The notes under the pieces are model-generated. The model searched no databases. It saw only the letters and a list, made by a program, of their open reading frames with translations, and was not told where the DNA came from. A stretch of 64,000 nucleotides of DNA from Adiantum capillus-veneris (taxonomy: Eukaryota; Streptophyta; Polypodiopsida; Polypodiales; Pteridaceae), in the NCBI GenBank assembly GCA_014529385.2, contig CM043963.1, positions 76,739,412 through 76,803,411 on the forward strand, read 5' to 3'. How positions within the stretch are numbered: the stretch's first letter is position 1; each line of letters begins with the position of its first letter. A program made the position numbers and the translations under genes. Positions 11,562 through 22,869 of the stretch are shown piece after piece.

Positions 11562-11777
11562 CTATTGTTGCATTAATTGAATCACTAATGTGGATAGTTT
11601 AGTGACATTTGCATTTAAAGCTTTAAAATTTTCATCCATGACTGACATGCGTGTCTGAAGTGCACGAAATTCTTGAATGTTGAGCAATTCATAAGGAGGA
11701 TCCGGTCGTGGGCCATCATGGGCAGGATTAGGCGTACTTTGCTCAAAATCAAAAGTCATATTGATATATGAATCCAT
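11562..11777 (-). CDS. Gag-like N-terminal fragment, 71 aa
   Basis: Starts at the ATG at 11777 (MDSYINMTFDFEQS), about 770 bp inside the primer site. The C-terminal half (FRALQTRMSVMDENFKALN) looks like a coiled coil, as at the start of some plant Gag proteins. It has no zinc knuckle or capsid motif and stops after LVIQLMQQ. Assignment to Gag rests on position behind LTR and primer site rather than on a family match. Confidence 0.4.
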   Translation of the reverse strand: MDSYINMTFDFEQSTPNPAHDGPRPDPPYELLNIQEFRALQTRMSVMDENFKALNANVTKLSTLVIQLMQQ

Positions 11778-12546
11778 GGCGACACAGTGCGGTGCAAGGA
11801 ATAGTCAAAAAAATACCTGAGATTGAGAGCACTTGCAAAGTTTAATTAGCCTTGCTAATTCCTTCAAAGTCGATAGTATCCAGCTGGAAATCGATCCGAA
11901 ATGTCCTCCATATAGGGAATTCCTTAATCCCTTGTAGCCGAATCAATTATGTGTGTAACCGTTAATTGATTTTGAAATATAATGTCACTTTGAACTCCCG
12001 CTTAGATGCTTTGATTAAATTTCTGATTTTCTGCCGATAATACACAGAAAATATGTGTGTCGAAGTACTTAACACAAGGGATGGTACCCACAGTGGGTTA
12101 CCCCCCCTCCCTCTTGTGCGACTTCGGCAAGGCTCCGCATATCGACATGGCCTGCTGAAAAAAAAAAGCTTTGGCCACTAACCCCCAAGGGGTTGGGTGT
12201 CCGTCGGGTGTGTAGAGAGACTAGCTCACCGGCTATGGCCGCTTGCAGACAGTGCGAGGGGTTGAGCCAAGCTCCCCCTGCCTCGTACAGTGCTCGTCTC
12301 CGCCTCCCTGCAGGACGTGAAAGGATCCACACGCCGACACGATGTCGCCGACCCCCAAGGGTGCCGTTTGGTGCAGGTCCAACCTCGGTGGCTTCTCCTT
12401 GCAAGGGCAGTTGCCCACGGCTTCGGCCTGTCGTCCTCCTCACAGGAGGTGTGTTCCATGCTCCCTTGACCTCGACATGCAAAAAAGCATGCAAGTTTGT
12501 GTGGCTCCCCTCCTCCACGGCTGTGCCTTTCCCAAAAAGGAACCAA

Positions 12547-12559
12547 GCTCTTGATACCA
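12547..12559 (-). other. Primer-binding site with a one-base insertion
   Basis: Minus-strand TGGTATCAAGAGC, the initiator tRNA-Met complement with one extra A. It is one base from the LTR edge at 12561. Confidence 0.65.
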
Positions 12560-12560
12560 A

Positions 12561-12713
12561 TGTTAGACAAGGGGAACTAGAACCTAGGAGTCCACCTCCC
12601 AACCACCCACTATATAGCATGGCCCCTGGCCATTTGCCCTAGTTGGACTCCCTTTCCATACTGCCTAGCCCGGCCTTGCCCTTGTCTAGTCCGGCCTCGC
12701 CGGTGTCTTGACA
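12561..12713 (-). repeat. 153-bp LTR of the small element
   Basis: TGTTAGACAAGG...GTCTTGACA on the plus strand, so TGTCAAG...TCTAACA in element sense. A TATATAG box lies at about 12612-12618 on either strand reading, in a plausible promoter position. One edge is fixed by the primer site. The other edge is set by the TG/CA rule only. Confidence 0.6.
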
Positions 12714-13275
12714 TGCTTAGTGTTCTTCGGAACGGGCAACATTACCAGAGCTTTGACTTTATCAGGATCTACTTCTATGCCATTCTCAGAAATGACATGT
12801 CCGAGGAGCTTTATACTTGGTTGAGCTAGATGGCACTTTTTTGGATTTAATTGGCCTCCCCATTCATCATATCTCTTAAAAGCGAGTTCCAGCTTTGAAC
12901 AATGAAGTAACCTATCACTATAGATGCAAAATTTATCTAATAAAATCTTTGATAAATTTTACCAAGAAAGGAGCTAAAACTCAATTTTGCCTCTTTTGAT
13001 AATAAGCCAGTCCATTTATAAGCCCAAATGGTAAAACCTTGTAGCAGAAACACCCCCAAGGAGTAATAAAGGTAGCCTTCTCCTGGTCTTCAGGAGCAAT
13101 TTTTAGCTGAGAATCACCTGAGAATCCATCACATACACTATATCTGTCATACCCTACTACAATATCTAGAATTTCGTCAATGAAGGGCAAAGGATAAGGA
13201 TCCCTTTTTGTTGCCGCATTGACTAGCTTGAAGTCTACGCATACCCTCCATCTACCATCTTTCTTGGGGGCTATA
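12714..13275 (-). pseudogene. Reverse transcriptase fragment, gypsy family 2, copy 1
   Basis: Decayed RT core on the minus strand, read in pieces: PFIDEILDIVVGYDRYSVCD, then PWGCFCYKVLPFGLING, then a catalytic region reading DKFCIYSD, then LLGHVISENGIE-type sequence toward 12740. It is broken by frameshifts and a stop. It repeats the fragment at 13706-14352 about 1063 bp away, so the RT core is partly duplicated in tandem. It belongs to the same family as the element at 32884-36600. Confidence 0.75.
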
Positions 13276-13286
13276 CGGCATAATCA

Positions 13287-13745
13287 TAGAAATATACTTA
13301 CTGTAAGGCTCTGATTCTCCTTTTAAAGCCACCTGTTCCAACTTTTTAATCTTCAATATCTGTGATCTTTTTTTTTCTATGTCCTGTTCCAAGCAACGTG
13401 TGTTTTTCACAAGATTTCTTGAATTTTTTCTCTAGAGACTTCTTCTCTTCGGTAAGAGTGATTAACTTGCCTATCAAGCTTTTTTTCTCTCTCTATAAAA
13501 TATTATTCTCTGTAGAAGAAATCATTAATAAATGCTTATAGAAATCAGAATTTGTTGACAAATTATTGCAATAACCTAGAAGGCCATAAAAAACTTATTC
13601 CCAATCAGGTACTTGCATAGTAGGCAATCCCTCCAAAACTTCCTTCACATTTCAGAAAATTACCTCACATTCATTTGTCCACACCAAGGGGTCCCCTTTA
13701 GCTGCTTATTGAAGAGGATATAAAAGCTGTGAAGTAAGGTAAATA
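13287..13745 (-). repeat. Left arm of a 0.45-kb inverted repeat
   Basis: Reverse complement of 16485-16960 with scattered mismatches. For example, CTTTTAAAGCCACCTGTTCC near 13322 pairs with GGAACAAGTGGCTTTAAAAG near 16901. Read on the minus strand it encodes the end of the RT fragment (LTSQLLYPLQ) and a coiled-coil-like stretch. The arms enclose about 2.7 kb that holds the second RT fragment and a receptor kinase fragment. Confidence 0.82.
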
Positions 13746-14352
13746 AACCTAGACAAGTATTTTACCTTATGGACAAAAGTAGCCAACTGCTTAGTGTTCT
13801 TCCGAATAGGCAACGTTACCAAAGCTTTGACTTTATCAAGATCTGCTTCTATGCCATTCTCAGAAATGACATGTCCGAGGAGCTTTATACTTGGTTGAGC
13901 TAGATGGAACTTTTTTGGATCTAATTGGCTCCCGCATTCATCATATCTCTTAATAGCCAGTTCCATCTTTGAACAATGAAGTAACCTATCACTATAGATG
14001 CAAAAGTTATCTATAAAATCTTTGATAAATTTTCCCAAGAAAGGAGCTAAAACTCAGTTTTGCCTCTTTTGATAATAAGTCAGTCCATTTGTGAGCCCAA
14101 ATGCTAAAACCTTGTAGCAGAAACACTCCCAAGGAGTAATAAAGGTGGTCTTCAGGAGCAATTTTTAGTTGAAAATAACCTGAGAATCCATCACATACAC
14201 TATATCTCTCATACCCTGCTACAATATCTAGGATTTCATCAATGAAGGGCAAAGGATAAGGATCCTTTTTTGTTGCCACATTGAGAAGCTTGAAGTCTAC
14301 GCATACCCTCGATCTACCATCTTTCTTGGGGGTTATAACCACATGACTTACC
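13706..14352 (-). pseudogene. Reverse transcriptase fragment, gypsy family 2, copy 2
   Basis: Begins at 14352 with SHMVITPKKDGRSRVCVDFK and continues PLPFIDEILD, SVCDGFSGYFQLKIAPED, a frameshift, then GKFIKDFIDNFCIYSD, LLGHVISENGIEADLDKVKA and YLSRFIYLTSQLLYPLQ. It covers RT from the first conserved block past the thumb. The catalytic pair is Asp-Asn (IDN) instead of Asp-Asp. Its 5' end is fused abruptly to a receptor kinase fragment at about 14358. Confidence 0.8.
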
Positions 14353-14357
14353 CACTA

Positions 14358-14914
14358 CAGTGGGAGAAAGGGTCTGTCAAGGTTTTCCAGCTGGTGAGAT
14401 TGCGTCCAGGACGCAAGAACTGTCCCACGGTAAGGGGGTCGGTAGGATGATCCGCACCTTGCCACTTGATATCACCGCTAGAGCTTTGCAAAACCAAGCT
14501 GAGAGGGTTCTCGGTGATATCCATTGTGTTGACTGCTTGATTGGCAGTGTTGGAGGATCAGATGGGGGGGGGTTTGGGGTTATCTCCCAGGAGGACAAGG
14601 TTACCATCAAGGAGGAGATGGAGCAAGATGAAGCTGCTAGACTTGATGGGGTGGTTGTGGTTCGGGGTCCACACAATTATGCCCCCGTCGACGAAATGGG
14701 CCTCGTACAAATAGATGGAGAGGATGAAGGAGAAGTCACTCATTGATAAGGGGGATGATGATGTTTTTGAAGCTAGAAGGCATAGACATACAAAGCTTGT
14801 TATGGAGGAGCCATAATAAGGATAAGGAAGCCATAGGAGCCAGGGTAATACTTGAATTGAAGTGCAGATTCTTCAAGAAAGCTACTAAAATTGCTAGTGA
14901 AATTAGAGTGAGAG
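14358..14914 (-). pseudogene. Duplicated fragment of the lectin receptor kinase gene
   Basis: This is a near-copy, in the same orientation, of 62676-63240, the part of the receptor kinase gene that encodes the N-terminal and B-lectin region. Shared stretches include the antisense of VSLVLQSSGGDIKWQS and the segment around GNLVLLGDNP. The copy has an expanded G run (near 14564), a replaced block of about 25 bp near 14812, and point changes. It lacks the start codon, membrane segment and kinase domain, so it cannot make the protein. It lies between the arms of the inverted repeat and directly abuts a gypsy RT fragment. Confidence 0.9.
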
Positions 14915-15059
14915 GCTCTCTTCCGTCGTGCCCTCCATTTTTCTTCCGAACCCCCCCCCCCGGAAGAGCTGATGGCCTCTTTCAACCCCCTTTGCTTTTT
15001 CACTCTACCTCCTCCACACTGTTCAGACTAGGCAACGATAGATTTATGAAAGCTTGTTT

Positions 15060-15090
15060 CTTTCGTCGGTTCAGTCTGAACCCAGCCTTA
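15060..15090. mobile_element. End of a truncated MITE
   Basis: GTTCAGTCTGAACCCAGCCTTAG matches the inverted terminal sequence of the element at 15427-15775. I could not find the partner end, so this is probably a truncated relative. Confidence 0.35.
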
Positions 15091-15122
15091 GATCATGAAC
15101 ACATGTCAAGATTATGCACGGG

Positions 15123-15244
<122 letters not shown>

Positions 15245-15426
15245 ATAATTAAAGCCAAATAATGTAAGAAAAGTGGGATTTCACTCCACAATGGCCTGCC
15301 AATTAGAGAGGGCGTGTGAGAGGTGTGAGAGCTTGTGGGAACCAAAGTATAAGAAAAGTACCAAGTGCCAACTAAAATGAAGAGTGAAAATTTTATACTA
15401 AACTAAATTGAGAGAACAAGTTGCGC

Positions 15427-15775
15427 TTAAGGGTGGGTTCAGACTGCGCGCTCCTCCCCACTCCCTCGACCTGCACTTTTCCACCCACAAAAAGTGCACC
15501 CAAGGACCAAGGTTTGCGTACTGTTCAGACTGCTACCCGCCATTCTCTTTGAGAAAGGAAGCTGATTGGTCGCCCGAGGAATTGCCAAAGCATGGGCGGG
15601 GTGGGAGGCCGGAACATCTTCGGAGCTACTTGGGCGTGACTTAGCTTGCCAACAAGGCACTGGTGTGGCAGATGGGCTTTGTCAACTGTGAACCACGCTG
15701 CAGATGGGCGCCACTTTTCATTGGCTTGTCATTGCAAAAGTGCTCCAGCTTCGGGCAATTTGAACCCAGCCTAAG
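15427..15775. mobile_element. Possible MITE (~350 bp)
   Basis: The left end TTAAGGGTGGGTTCAGACTG and the right end CAATTTGAACCCAGCCTAAG are imperfect inverted repeats. They are flanked by TTA and TAA, which fits the 3-bp target preference of PIF/Harbinger elements. No ORF with a known domain lies inside. The end sequence recurs at 15060-15090. Confidence 0.45.
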
Positions 15776-16177
15776 TTTCCAAGGAACTATGAAAGGAAGT
15801 ACATTTAATTCCATTTAAGAATTTATCGTAACTTTTACTTGGGAGAGAAAAAAAACTCATGATTCTATTTCATAACTTTTGCTTAGAAGAATGAGAAAGC
15901 TCATGATCCCCTTTTTTTCACAAGTGTGTGACCCGCGCGTTGCTGCGGCCAAAAAAGAATGGCCATTTGGTTACACACATACACATATATCTAGGTGTGT
16001 GTGTGGACGTGCGCAAAAGCAAGCAAGGTGTGCTTTAGTCCCTATAATCACTCCAAGAAGATAGAAATTCCTTCTCTCTTTCTTATTAGTTCTTGAGATC
16101 AAGACTCGTTGAGTAGATCTTTGATATCTATTTGGATGGTACTTATGTTAATAAAAATTCTCTTATTCTTCCTCCCT

Positions 16178-16244
<67 letters not shown>

Positions 16245-16436
16245 AACAAGTTTTGGGTTCAATACTTGTCGGGTAAATCTTTGGATCTCTCTAAGTGAAT
16301 ACAAAAAGGAAACTATAGTAACCTTTGAGTGTGGTGGATTAGTTATCATAGTTCCCCCTTAAATTCCAGGTCTTAAGTTCAAGACTTGTCAAATAGAGAT
16401 TTGAGGTCTCTTGATGTGTTTCTATGGCATGAAAGC

Positions 16437-16478
<42 letters not shown>

Positions 16479-16484
16479 AGGTAA
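15776..16484. other. Spacer with CT and CA repeats
   Basis: Contains (CCCT/CT)n at about 16171-16210 passing into (CA)n at 16213-16245, which is the reverse-strand form of (GT)n(GA)n, and a (CT)n run at about 16440-16473. There is no credible gene. Confidence 0.6.
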
Positions 16485-16960
16485 AGTACTTCTCCATGTT
16501 TATTTACCTTTCTTCACAACTTTTATATCCTCTTCAACAAGCAGCTGAAGGGGACCCCTTGGTGTGGACAAATGAATGTGAGGTAATTTTTCAAAATGTG
16601 AAGGAAGTTTTGGGGGGATTGCCTGCTATGCAAGTATCTGACTGGGAACAAGTTTTTTATGGCCTTCTAGGTTATTGCAATAATTTGTCAGCAAATTCTG
16701 ATTTCTATAAGCATTTACTAATGATTTCTTCTACAGAGATTAATATTTTAAAGAGAGAGAAGGAAAGTTTGATAGGCCAGTTAATCACTCTTACTGAAGA
16801 GAAAAACTCTCTAGAAATCCAAGAAATCTTGTGAAAAACACATGTTGCTTGGAATACGACATAGAAAAAAAAATCACAAATATTGAAGATTTAAAAGTTG
16901 GAACAAGTGGCTTTAAAAGGAGAATTAGAGCCTTACAGTAAGTATTTTCTATGATTAAAC
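16485..16960 (+). repeat. Right arm of the 0.45-kb inverted repeat
   Basis: Reverse-complement partner of 13287-13745. It runs from ATAAGGTAAAGTACTT through the RT-tail coding piece to a splice-donor-like TTACAGTAAGTATT that is present in both arms. Beyond about 16960 the two sides are unrelated. Confidence 0.82.
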
Positions 16961-17680
16961 CGTTTAAAAACTAAGTTCTTAGTGTTCTTCCTTGTTTTAT
17001 TACATTTATTTCAAAAGAAAGTCTTTCTCTTTTTAATAGGCATCTTATACATACTATGGAGAAGAAGGCAGATCCAGAGCTCGTTGCTGAGAAGTATTCA
17101 ACATTTATTTCTCCTATGGTGGCTCAGAAAATGATACAAGCCCCAAAGATTGCAAAGTTGAAGAAAGCAGTAGTCAAAACTTTTGTAGCAGATACTCGGG
17201 TAGACATCTTCACAGTTCAAAAAAACTCTTGATGATCGAGGAATAAGTAGAGGTGCTTATACAAAAGTAGTTCATGTGCTTAATAAGAAGTTGAAAGAAA
17301 AGGATATTGTCTCGAGTTTGCTTACACTGCCTGACGGAGTGAAGAAAGTTAGATTTAACCTAGATGAGAAGGTTGATCAACTTGTTGGAGAGCCCTATCA
17401 TATAACAGAAGAATTCAAAAAAGGAAAATGTGTATTTGACTTCAACATTACCAATAATTCGTTCCTCAATCTAGAAAGCTTACAACAACCAATGGTAAAT
17501 TTCTTTGGAATAACAACAGAAGAAACTTCTAACAAATTGGTGTTTGTGATCAAGCTAGATGAATGTGAAATTTTGAAGTAGAAAAAAATGGAACGTGTGA
17601 CAATCACGTTGATGAATAGAGCATTAAATCTTGCTTTAACTGAAGTTGGGGAAATAGAAACAAATCTCATCCTTCATTTT
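16490..17680 (+). pseudogene. Broken coding remnant: RT tail fused to unknown coiled-coil protein
   Basis: The first part (16496-16834) starts as RT tail (LSSQLLYPLQQAAEGDPLVW). It then switches to a Lys/Glu-rich stretch likely to form a coiled coil (EINILKREKESLIGQLITL) instead of RNase H. A candidate intron, TTACA|GTAAGT to TTAATAG|GCATC, spans about 16936-17037. After it, a frame reads MEKKADPELVAEKYSTFISP. A one-base insertion near 17225 shifts it into 17230-17580 (AYTKVVHVLNKKLKEKDIVS, VGEPYHITEEFKKGK). I do not recognise this protein. It may be an extra ORF of gypsy family 2 or a host exon set caught beside it. Confidence 0.45.
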
Positions 17681-17689
17681 TTAGTGTCG

Positions 17690-19590
17690 AATCAGAAAAT
17701 GATATTTGGTGGCTAGGAACATTCCAGTTATATATACTTCTACTTTTCTTATTCAAGTTAAGAAAATATGAGTTCACAATGATTTCCTTATTCCTTTGAT
17801 TTCTTTTTTATAAAGGTTGATTTAAAAGGTCATGACATCTTATCATGGATCTTTCACCAAACACATATACCAAAAAATCATTGAAGATCAATCAACAAGA
17901 AAAATGCTACAAGTATATGGTGTTGGAAGCTTTTGAGCTTGTTGGCATATGGTAGGTGATCTCAAACATTGAAATGCATGTATAACATATTAAAAGGGGG
18001 AAATTCAAAAACCCCGTGTCTTTATTATATGGCTAAAGCCGAATATCTGGGATCCTTCAAACCAAGGCAAACTTCCTAATAGACACCTAAATGATCCAAA
18101 CTACAAACCTATTCTCAACATTCCACTGGAAAGAGTTCATGGGGGTTTCTAATCACCGAGCAAAGATAAATCCAAGCAAATTGATACAAGAGTAACAATG
18201 GTGAAAGAAAAAAATTATGCCATGCACATTACTTTCACTACCACAAATCTGACACTGAATTGACAAAAAATGAGATTTTATAACCATTATGAGAATTTAG
18301 TAGGTGCTTTACAAGCAAGTTAAACTGATTGAGAAGTTAACATATCTATATATCATAGATTTGCCTAACCTTGTGGGAACTGATTATTGTCTTCAGCATT
18401 TGTGAACATAACTGCTAACATGCATGAGGTCTTAGATAATATTTTCAGGGAGGAGTTCAAGACAAAAGCAAAGCGGCAAGGTATTTTGAGAAGAGGCGGT
18501 AAAAGGGTTGTGGCAAGCTCCAATTTACTAATTACCAAAATTTATCGTCTCTCTTAAGTGCCCTGGTAGCTTCTTAATTATATGAGACCTCCTAATTGCA
18601 AATTCAAGGATAAAATAAAGCTTGAAGAGATGCCTTGTAGGGACCTCCAAAAGGCTACTTGATCTAGTCATTTTACTTCTAGGAACCGCTTTTTGCGGGG
18701 ATAATTTTTTGCCTGATGAGTCTATCGTGATCATTAAACAAAAGCGATCCAACCTAGTGCCAAATGCAAGTTCTTCAGCATAGGAAGGCCCAAGTCTTGG
18801 GTGCATTTGCCTGCTGGGTGGAGAGGTAAAGTCATGAAGCATCAATTTCTTTAAAAGCTCCTATGATGTGAGTGCTCTCACTATTGAAAACACCCAAGGT
18901 CCTTGGATATTCAGAATCCAGACCAAGATTGAAAGAATATTTTTGTCCTAACTCACATAATGGTGATTTAAAGCTTCCAAAGCCTGCCAGATCCTTCGTA
19001 ACAGCACGTAAACAAGAGCAACCATCATAGGAGCAAAGTTGTTTCTTCTACATGCCAACGTTTTTGGTTGCAATCAAACGCCCTAATTCCTTCAATCATG
19101 AAAAAAACATGCCCTCTCATTGCTCGCCATCACATTGCAATCGTTGTAATGTTGTCCACCCTCAACACCTCAACATCATGACGCCTCGTCATTGTTTTCC
19201 CAAGGGCACGCAATTGAATGGTCTCCTGCCGACTAACTATCACTTACGCCACTTTATCTACATATGGCGCCGCCTGCTGCAATAACTCCCTGGTCTGCTT
19301 GACGTCTTTTCTTAAAGAAGTGACACTATCCACATGACCCTACCCCTCCCTTACTGGATTGATGTTTTTACTAAAAAAAATTAGTCTACTTGGTCTGGTG
19401 TTGCAACCAGTCCTCGCCGACCAAGGAGGCTAATTTTTTCATAAAAATGTCAACGTCGTAAGGGAGAGAGGATTTTCTTGACAGATCTGTTGCACGAATC
19501 TACTCCCACCGATCAAAGTGGCGAGAGCAGAAGACATGATCATGAACCAAGCACTACAGCCCATTGGCATCGAGAGAGAGCCTAACGGGG
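17690..19590. other. Long spacer, no gene recognised
   Basis: AT-rich sequence with only short open frames. One of 105 codons (18528-18845, minus) has no recognisable motif and no context. A stretch near 17815-17950 has coding-like composition but is broken. I see no repeat boundaries here. Confidence 0.5.
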
Positions 19591-19593
19591 AGC

Positions 19594-19990
19594 CATTCAA
19601 TCTTGCCTGACAACACTAAATGCTCTTCCAAAGAACACAACGGGCTCTGTTCTTGAAACATACATGTAGAACCATGCAGCTGCAAGTAGCATCAATATTA
19701 TGAGAGAACCAGGATGCCACAACAAGCCGATGAACACAATCACTACAGACACAACTGCGTAATTGAAGTGGAAATAGCCAAGGTTTTGCTTCATTTTGTT
19801 GGTAGCATCTGCAATGAGTTCGTTTTGCAGAAGCAATTCTTGTCCAGAACCTTAGACTTAGCAGAGATGTGTAGAGTTCTTGAGTGGCTGAAAGTCGAAT
19901 CATAGCTTCGTAGTTTTGCTTACTCTGTGTCGTTCTGGAAGAAGAGGCAGTGAAGAAATCTGTGGAGATTTCATATATTGAAATTGAACC
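19594..19990 (-). pseudogene. PRA1 family (prenylated Rab acceptor) pseudogene
   Basis: A minus-strand frame (19836-19597) contains NKMKQNLGYFHFNYAVVSVV, then IGLLWHPGSLIILMLLAAAW, then TEPVVFFGRAF. This is the core of plant PRA1 proteins, which act as small tetra-spanning membrane proteins in vesicle traffic with Rab GTPases. The usual NLxYFRxNY, LLxHPxSL and DEPLVxFGR signatures are all there in order. It stops early (VVRQD) where about 60-70 more residues with further membrane segments would be expected. The likely N-terminal part (about 19990-19850, ending ATQELYTSLL) is in another frame. Truncation and frameshift make it a pseudogene. Confidence 0.72.
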
Positions 19991-20074
19991 AGCTGCATGA
20001 CACGCCTCCTTATCCTTCTCGGCTAATTCTCACAGGCCTCGCTTTTGCTCCTCAAGCCAGCAAGCTCTACGGAG

Positions 20075-20124
<50 letters not shown>

Positions 20125-21060
20125 CAACAAGCCCCAGATTCGATCACGTATAAAGTAATTTTCAAAATGATGACGAAAAACTTGTAGGAGGGCAGGGTCA
20201 TCAAAGCGACATAAGGCACGATCTAGTAATAAGAGGAATGAGGTGGGTGAGGAGGCTTGAAGCATGTTGCTAGTAGCTCACTCGAACGTTCTAACGGATG
20301 ACTTTTAAAAAAAAATTGACGTGCAATTGCATGCAGCTCATGTGCTGACTGGCTAGTACAATACATGCGAATCTTTCATGTGGCTTGCAGGAGTTCAAAA
20401 AGAGGTCAACCGTAGCATTTTATTTCAACTGCACAATGTTTGGGAAAAATCGATTTCACAAACATACGAAATTCCCTTTATGATAGAAAGAAAGAGCAAA
20501 ATTTTTTATAGAATTGGCATTTTTTACAATTTAACTCTTTTTCTTGAATTTTTCAAGAGGGTTGTCACCTTCTCCCTCTACCTTCAATCAAATGTTTTGA
20601 TTTTTCAACCCGCCTGTTGTATGTGCCTACGATTTAGATTTCTTTGGTCTTCAAGGCGGCTAGTGTTCGAGAAAAGTGTGCCTTAGCCTAGAGGGCTCCC
20701 CCATAAGCCCTGTAACAACGTTTTTAAAGGGCCCATCCAAAGATTTATGTGTGCCCCATACCCTTCATTTAAGAAAACACATCAGCATGAAAAAATGAAG
20801 GTGATCATGACTGTTGCAGTTTTGGTGAGCGGTATTTCAATCACCCTCTACATTGAGGTTCCGTTTTTACAACCACTAATACCAGGTTAACCATTAATGG
20901 GCCATGCATCCTCTTCATACTATTCAATAGTAATATGTGTACTATTAGAGCCTCACATAAAGTAGATTGTTCGCTCATGGGGATCAACTAGGACCTTGAA
21001 AATTATCGAGCCCTCTCTAAAGTAATGGGATATGGAGGAGACCTCTTAGCCTTGAACCGA
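19991..21060. other. Spacer with a GA repeat
   Basis: Holds a (GA)n run at about 20079-20120 and otherwise AT-rich sequence. The open frame at 20378-20686 shows no domain. Nothing is called as a gene. Confidence 0.55.
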
Positions 21061-21079
21061 TTCAAAAATCAAAACAGTC

Positions 21080-21600
21080 GATAAAGAGAAGGGAAGAATG
21101 AGAAAATCCGTTTGGGAAATTTTAGAAATGGATTAAAATTGTAAAAACTGTTGATTCTTTTGGGAAAATTTCCTCTTTGAACCTAATTCAGTAGTAGATA
21201 TGCTTTCAAGGGCAAGATATGAAGATGAAGAAGAGATGATCAGTGATAATGATGATGTAGGTGCAAAGTTCTATGCCAGTGCACATGCCAAAGGTGACTA
21301 TGCTTGTTTGTCAAATGTACTTGAGTCTTTCAGTGAGGATATGTATGAAGGTGATAGACTTCTTATTGACTATTACTTGAGTACTTTGACAAGATAGAAA
21401 AAGTGGTCTAATTCAAAATTCAAGAGGATCCAGAGGAAAACATATGGCTATTTCCTAAAAGAGGAATACTTTGGAAACATCCAAAGAAGAGGAGTGCTAT
21501 GCCACAAAGGGTTATATGTGATAAAGAGACTCGATGGAAGCTCATCAAGGAGTTTCATGAGAGTCTATGTTTTGGGGATAACCTTCAAATTATGTAAGTT
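21080..21600 (+). pseudogene. Ty3/gypsy RNase H-integrase linker fragment
   Basis: A frame near 21185 reads EPNSVVDMLSRARYEDEEEM, the typical end of gypsy RNase H (usually VADALSRA). It continues through an acidic linker to SNVLESFSEDMYEGD, stops at 21396, and shifts frame into PQRVICDKETRWKLIKEFHE, the start of the integrase zinc-binding region. The rest of pol is missing. It is on the plus strand, opposite to the chromovirus elements, and belongs to a different family. Confidence 0.65.
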
Positions 21601-22865
21601 ATCCATCGATTGTCGAACCCATATGGTTTCACCATATACTTTGAGACTATTTTGGGGGTAACATTTGAGTTATTCTATCCAAATCCTCCAAATTATGTGA
21701 GTGAACAACCTTCACTCTTATGCTTTAGGAGCCTATAGGTAAGAACATTTTGTACCATGATGAAAATTCCAACTTCTGGAGGTCCATCCTTTTAGCAATC
21801 ATGTCTCAAGAAGAAGCCACAAATTCATATCCATTATCATCCACAAATAGAGATCCTAAGAATGGACAAGCCTTCATTCTACACAAAAAAACTAGGAACA
21901 TTGACCCAGCAACCCTATTGGCCCTTAAAAAACATAAGTAATCTAGCTCACCAGATTGAAACAAGCACAAAAAACCAAAGCTCAAGTCTGATTGTTTATA
22001 ATCAATAGAACATAAGTGGTAATGTCAACACAAGCCCTTCACGAGAACAATTTTGTTCTAACCATTTCTCCATAAAGAGATTCTCCACAAGGACAAAGAG
22101 ACTCTCCAGGCAAGTTCTAACTTACCCCCGAGTAGCAAGGGTTGACAAGCCTTGAAGCCGACTCTTAGTCACCCACCTGGCTTTGTCCTAAGATTTTCCC
22201 ACAACCAAAGGCTCATAGGGAAGAGTGTGTGAAGCTTGAGAGCTCACCAGATACGAGGACCACTGAGACTCATCATCTCTAGTCAATTAAGAACGGAGCA
22301 CCACGTCTTGTCGGTATGAGTACCATAGAGGAAAGGGCAATTCCCCTCATGAGAAACTGTGTGGAATGTGCAATTTGAACTCATCTCTTTAAAAATTGCT
22401 TAGCATCAAAGAAAAATCTAAAGAAACCACAAGAACCAGAGGTCACACCAAAATACTTTCATGTTGTGATTATATGTCTTGAGGAACACTCACTTCCAAG
22501 GACGATACCCCAAGGCCAAGTTTACCATAGGAGACTCAGGATCTCAAACGATCTCAAATCATGAAATTTATGGAACCCACACATGCATCTGAAAGTTGGA
22601 CTGTGGGGATAACAACCGTATCTATGAAAAAGAATGTACTATCCTATGTTAATGCAAAATTAGGTACAATGGGTAGCTTCCACAATCAAGACGAGCACAT
22701 TAAAAGTACATCTGGATCTCCTACCAAACAAGAACCTACAAAATCTAATCGAGAAATCAAGTTGAACTGACTACTACCAAGAGACTCAAATGCTTGCTCA
22801 CAAGCAAGTGGAGGACCAATAAGGAATCAAAACCAAGTACAACTAGTCCTGCAACAAAGTCCAAA
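21601..22865. other. Spacer, probably degraded retroelement
   Basis: Short frames such as 21750-21941 and 22561-22770 (plus) have retroelement-like composition but no motif I can name. There are no terminal repeats. Confidence 0.4.
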
Positions 22866-22869
22866 GGTT

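Larger units (their letters stand above)
11562..12713 (-). mobile_element. Small-LTR (TRIM-like) element, 5' portion
   Basis: On the minus strand a 153-bp LTR (12713-12561) is followed at once by a tRNA-Met-like primer site (12559-12547). Next come an untranslated leader of about 770 bp and a short gag-like ORF (11777-11562). No protease or RT follows. The short LTR and lack of pol suggest a TRIM or a truncated element. The 3' LTR was not found, so the true length is unknown. Confidence 0.6.

Noticed and set aside
12069-12642. Overlapping open frames on both strands (up to 183 codons)
   Set aside because: They overlap in several frames in GC-rich DNA inside the leader of a small LTR element. 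No motif and no credible start.
18528-18845. 105-codon open frame on the minus strand
   Set aside because: No motif, no neighbouring exon signals and no repeat context. Not enough to call a gene.
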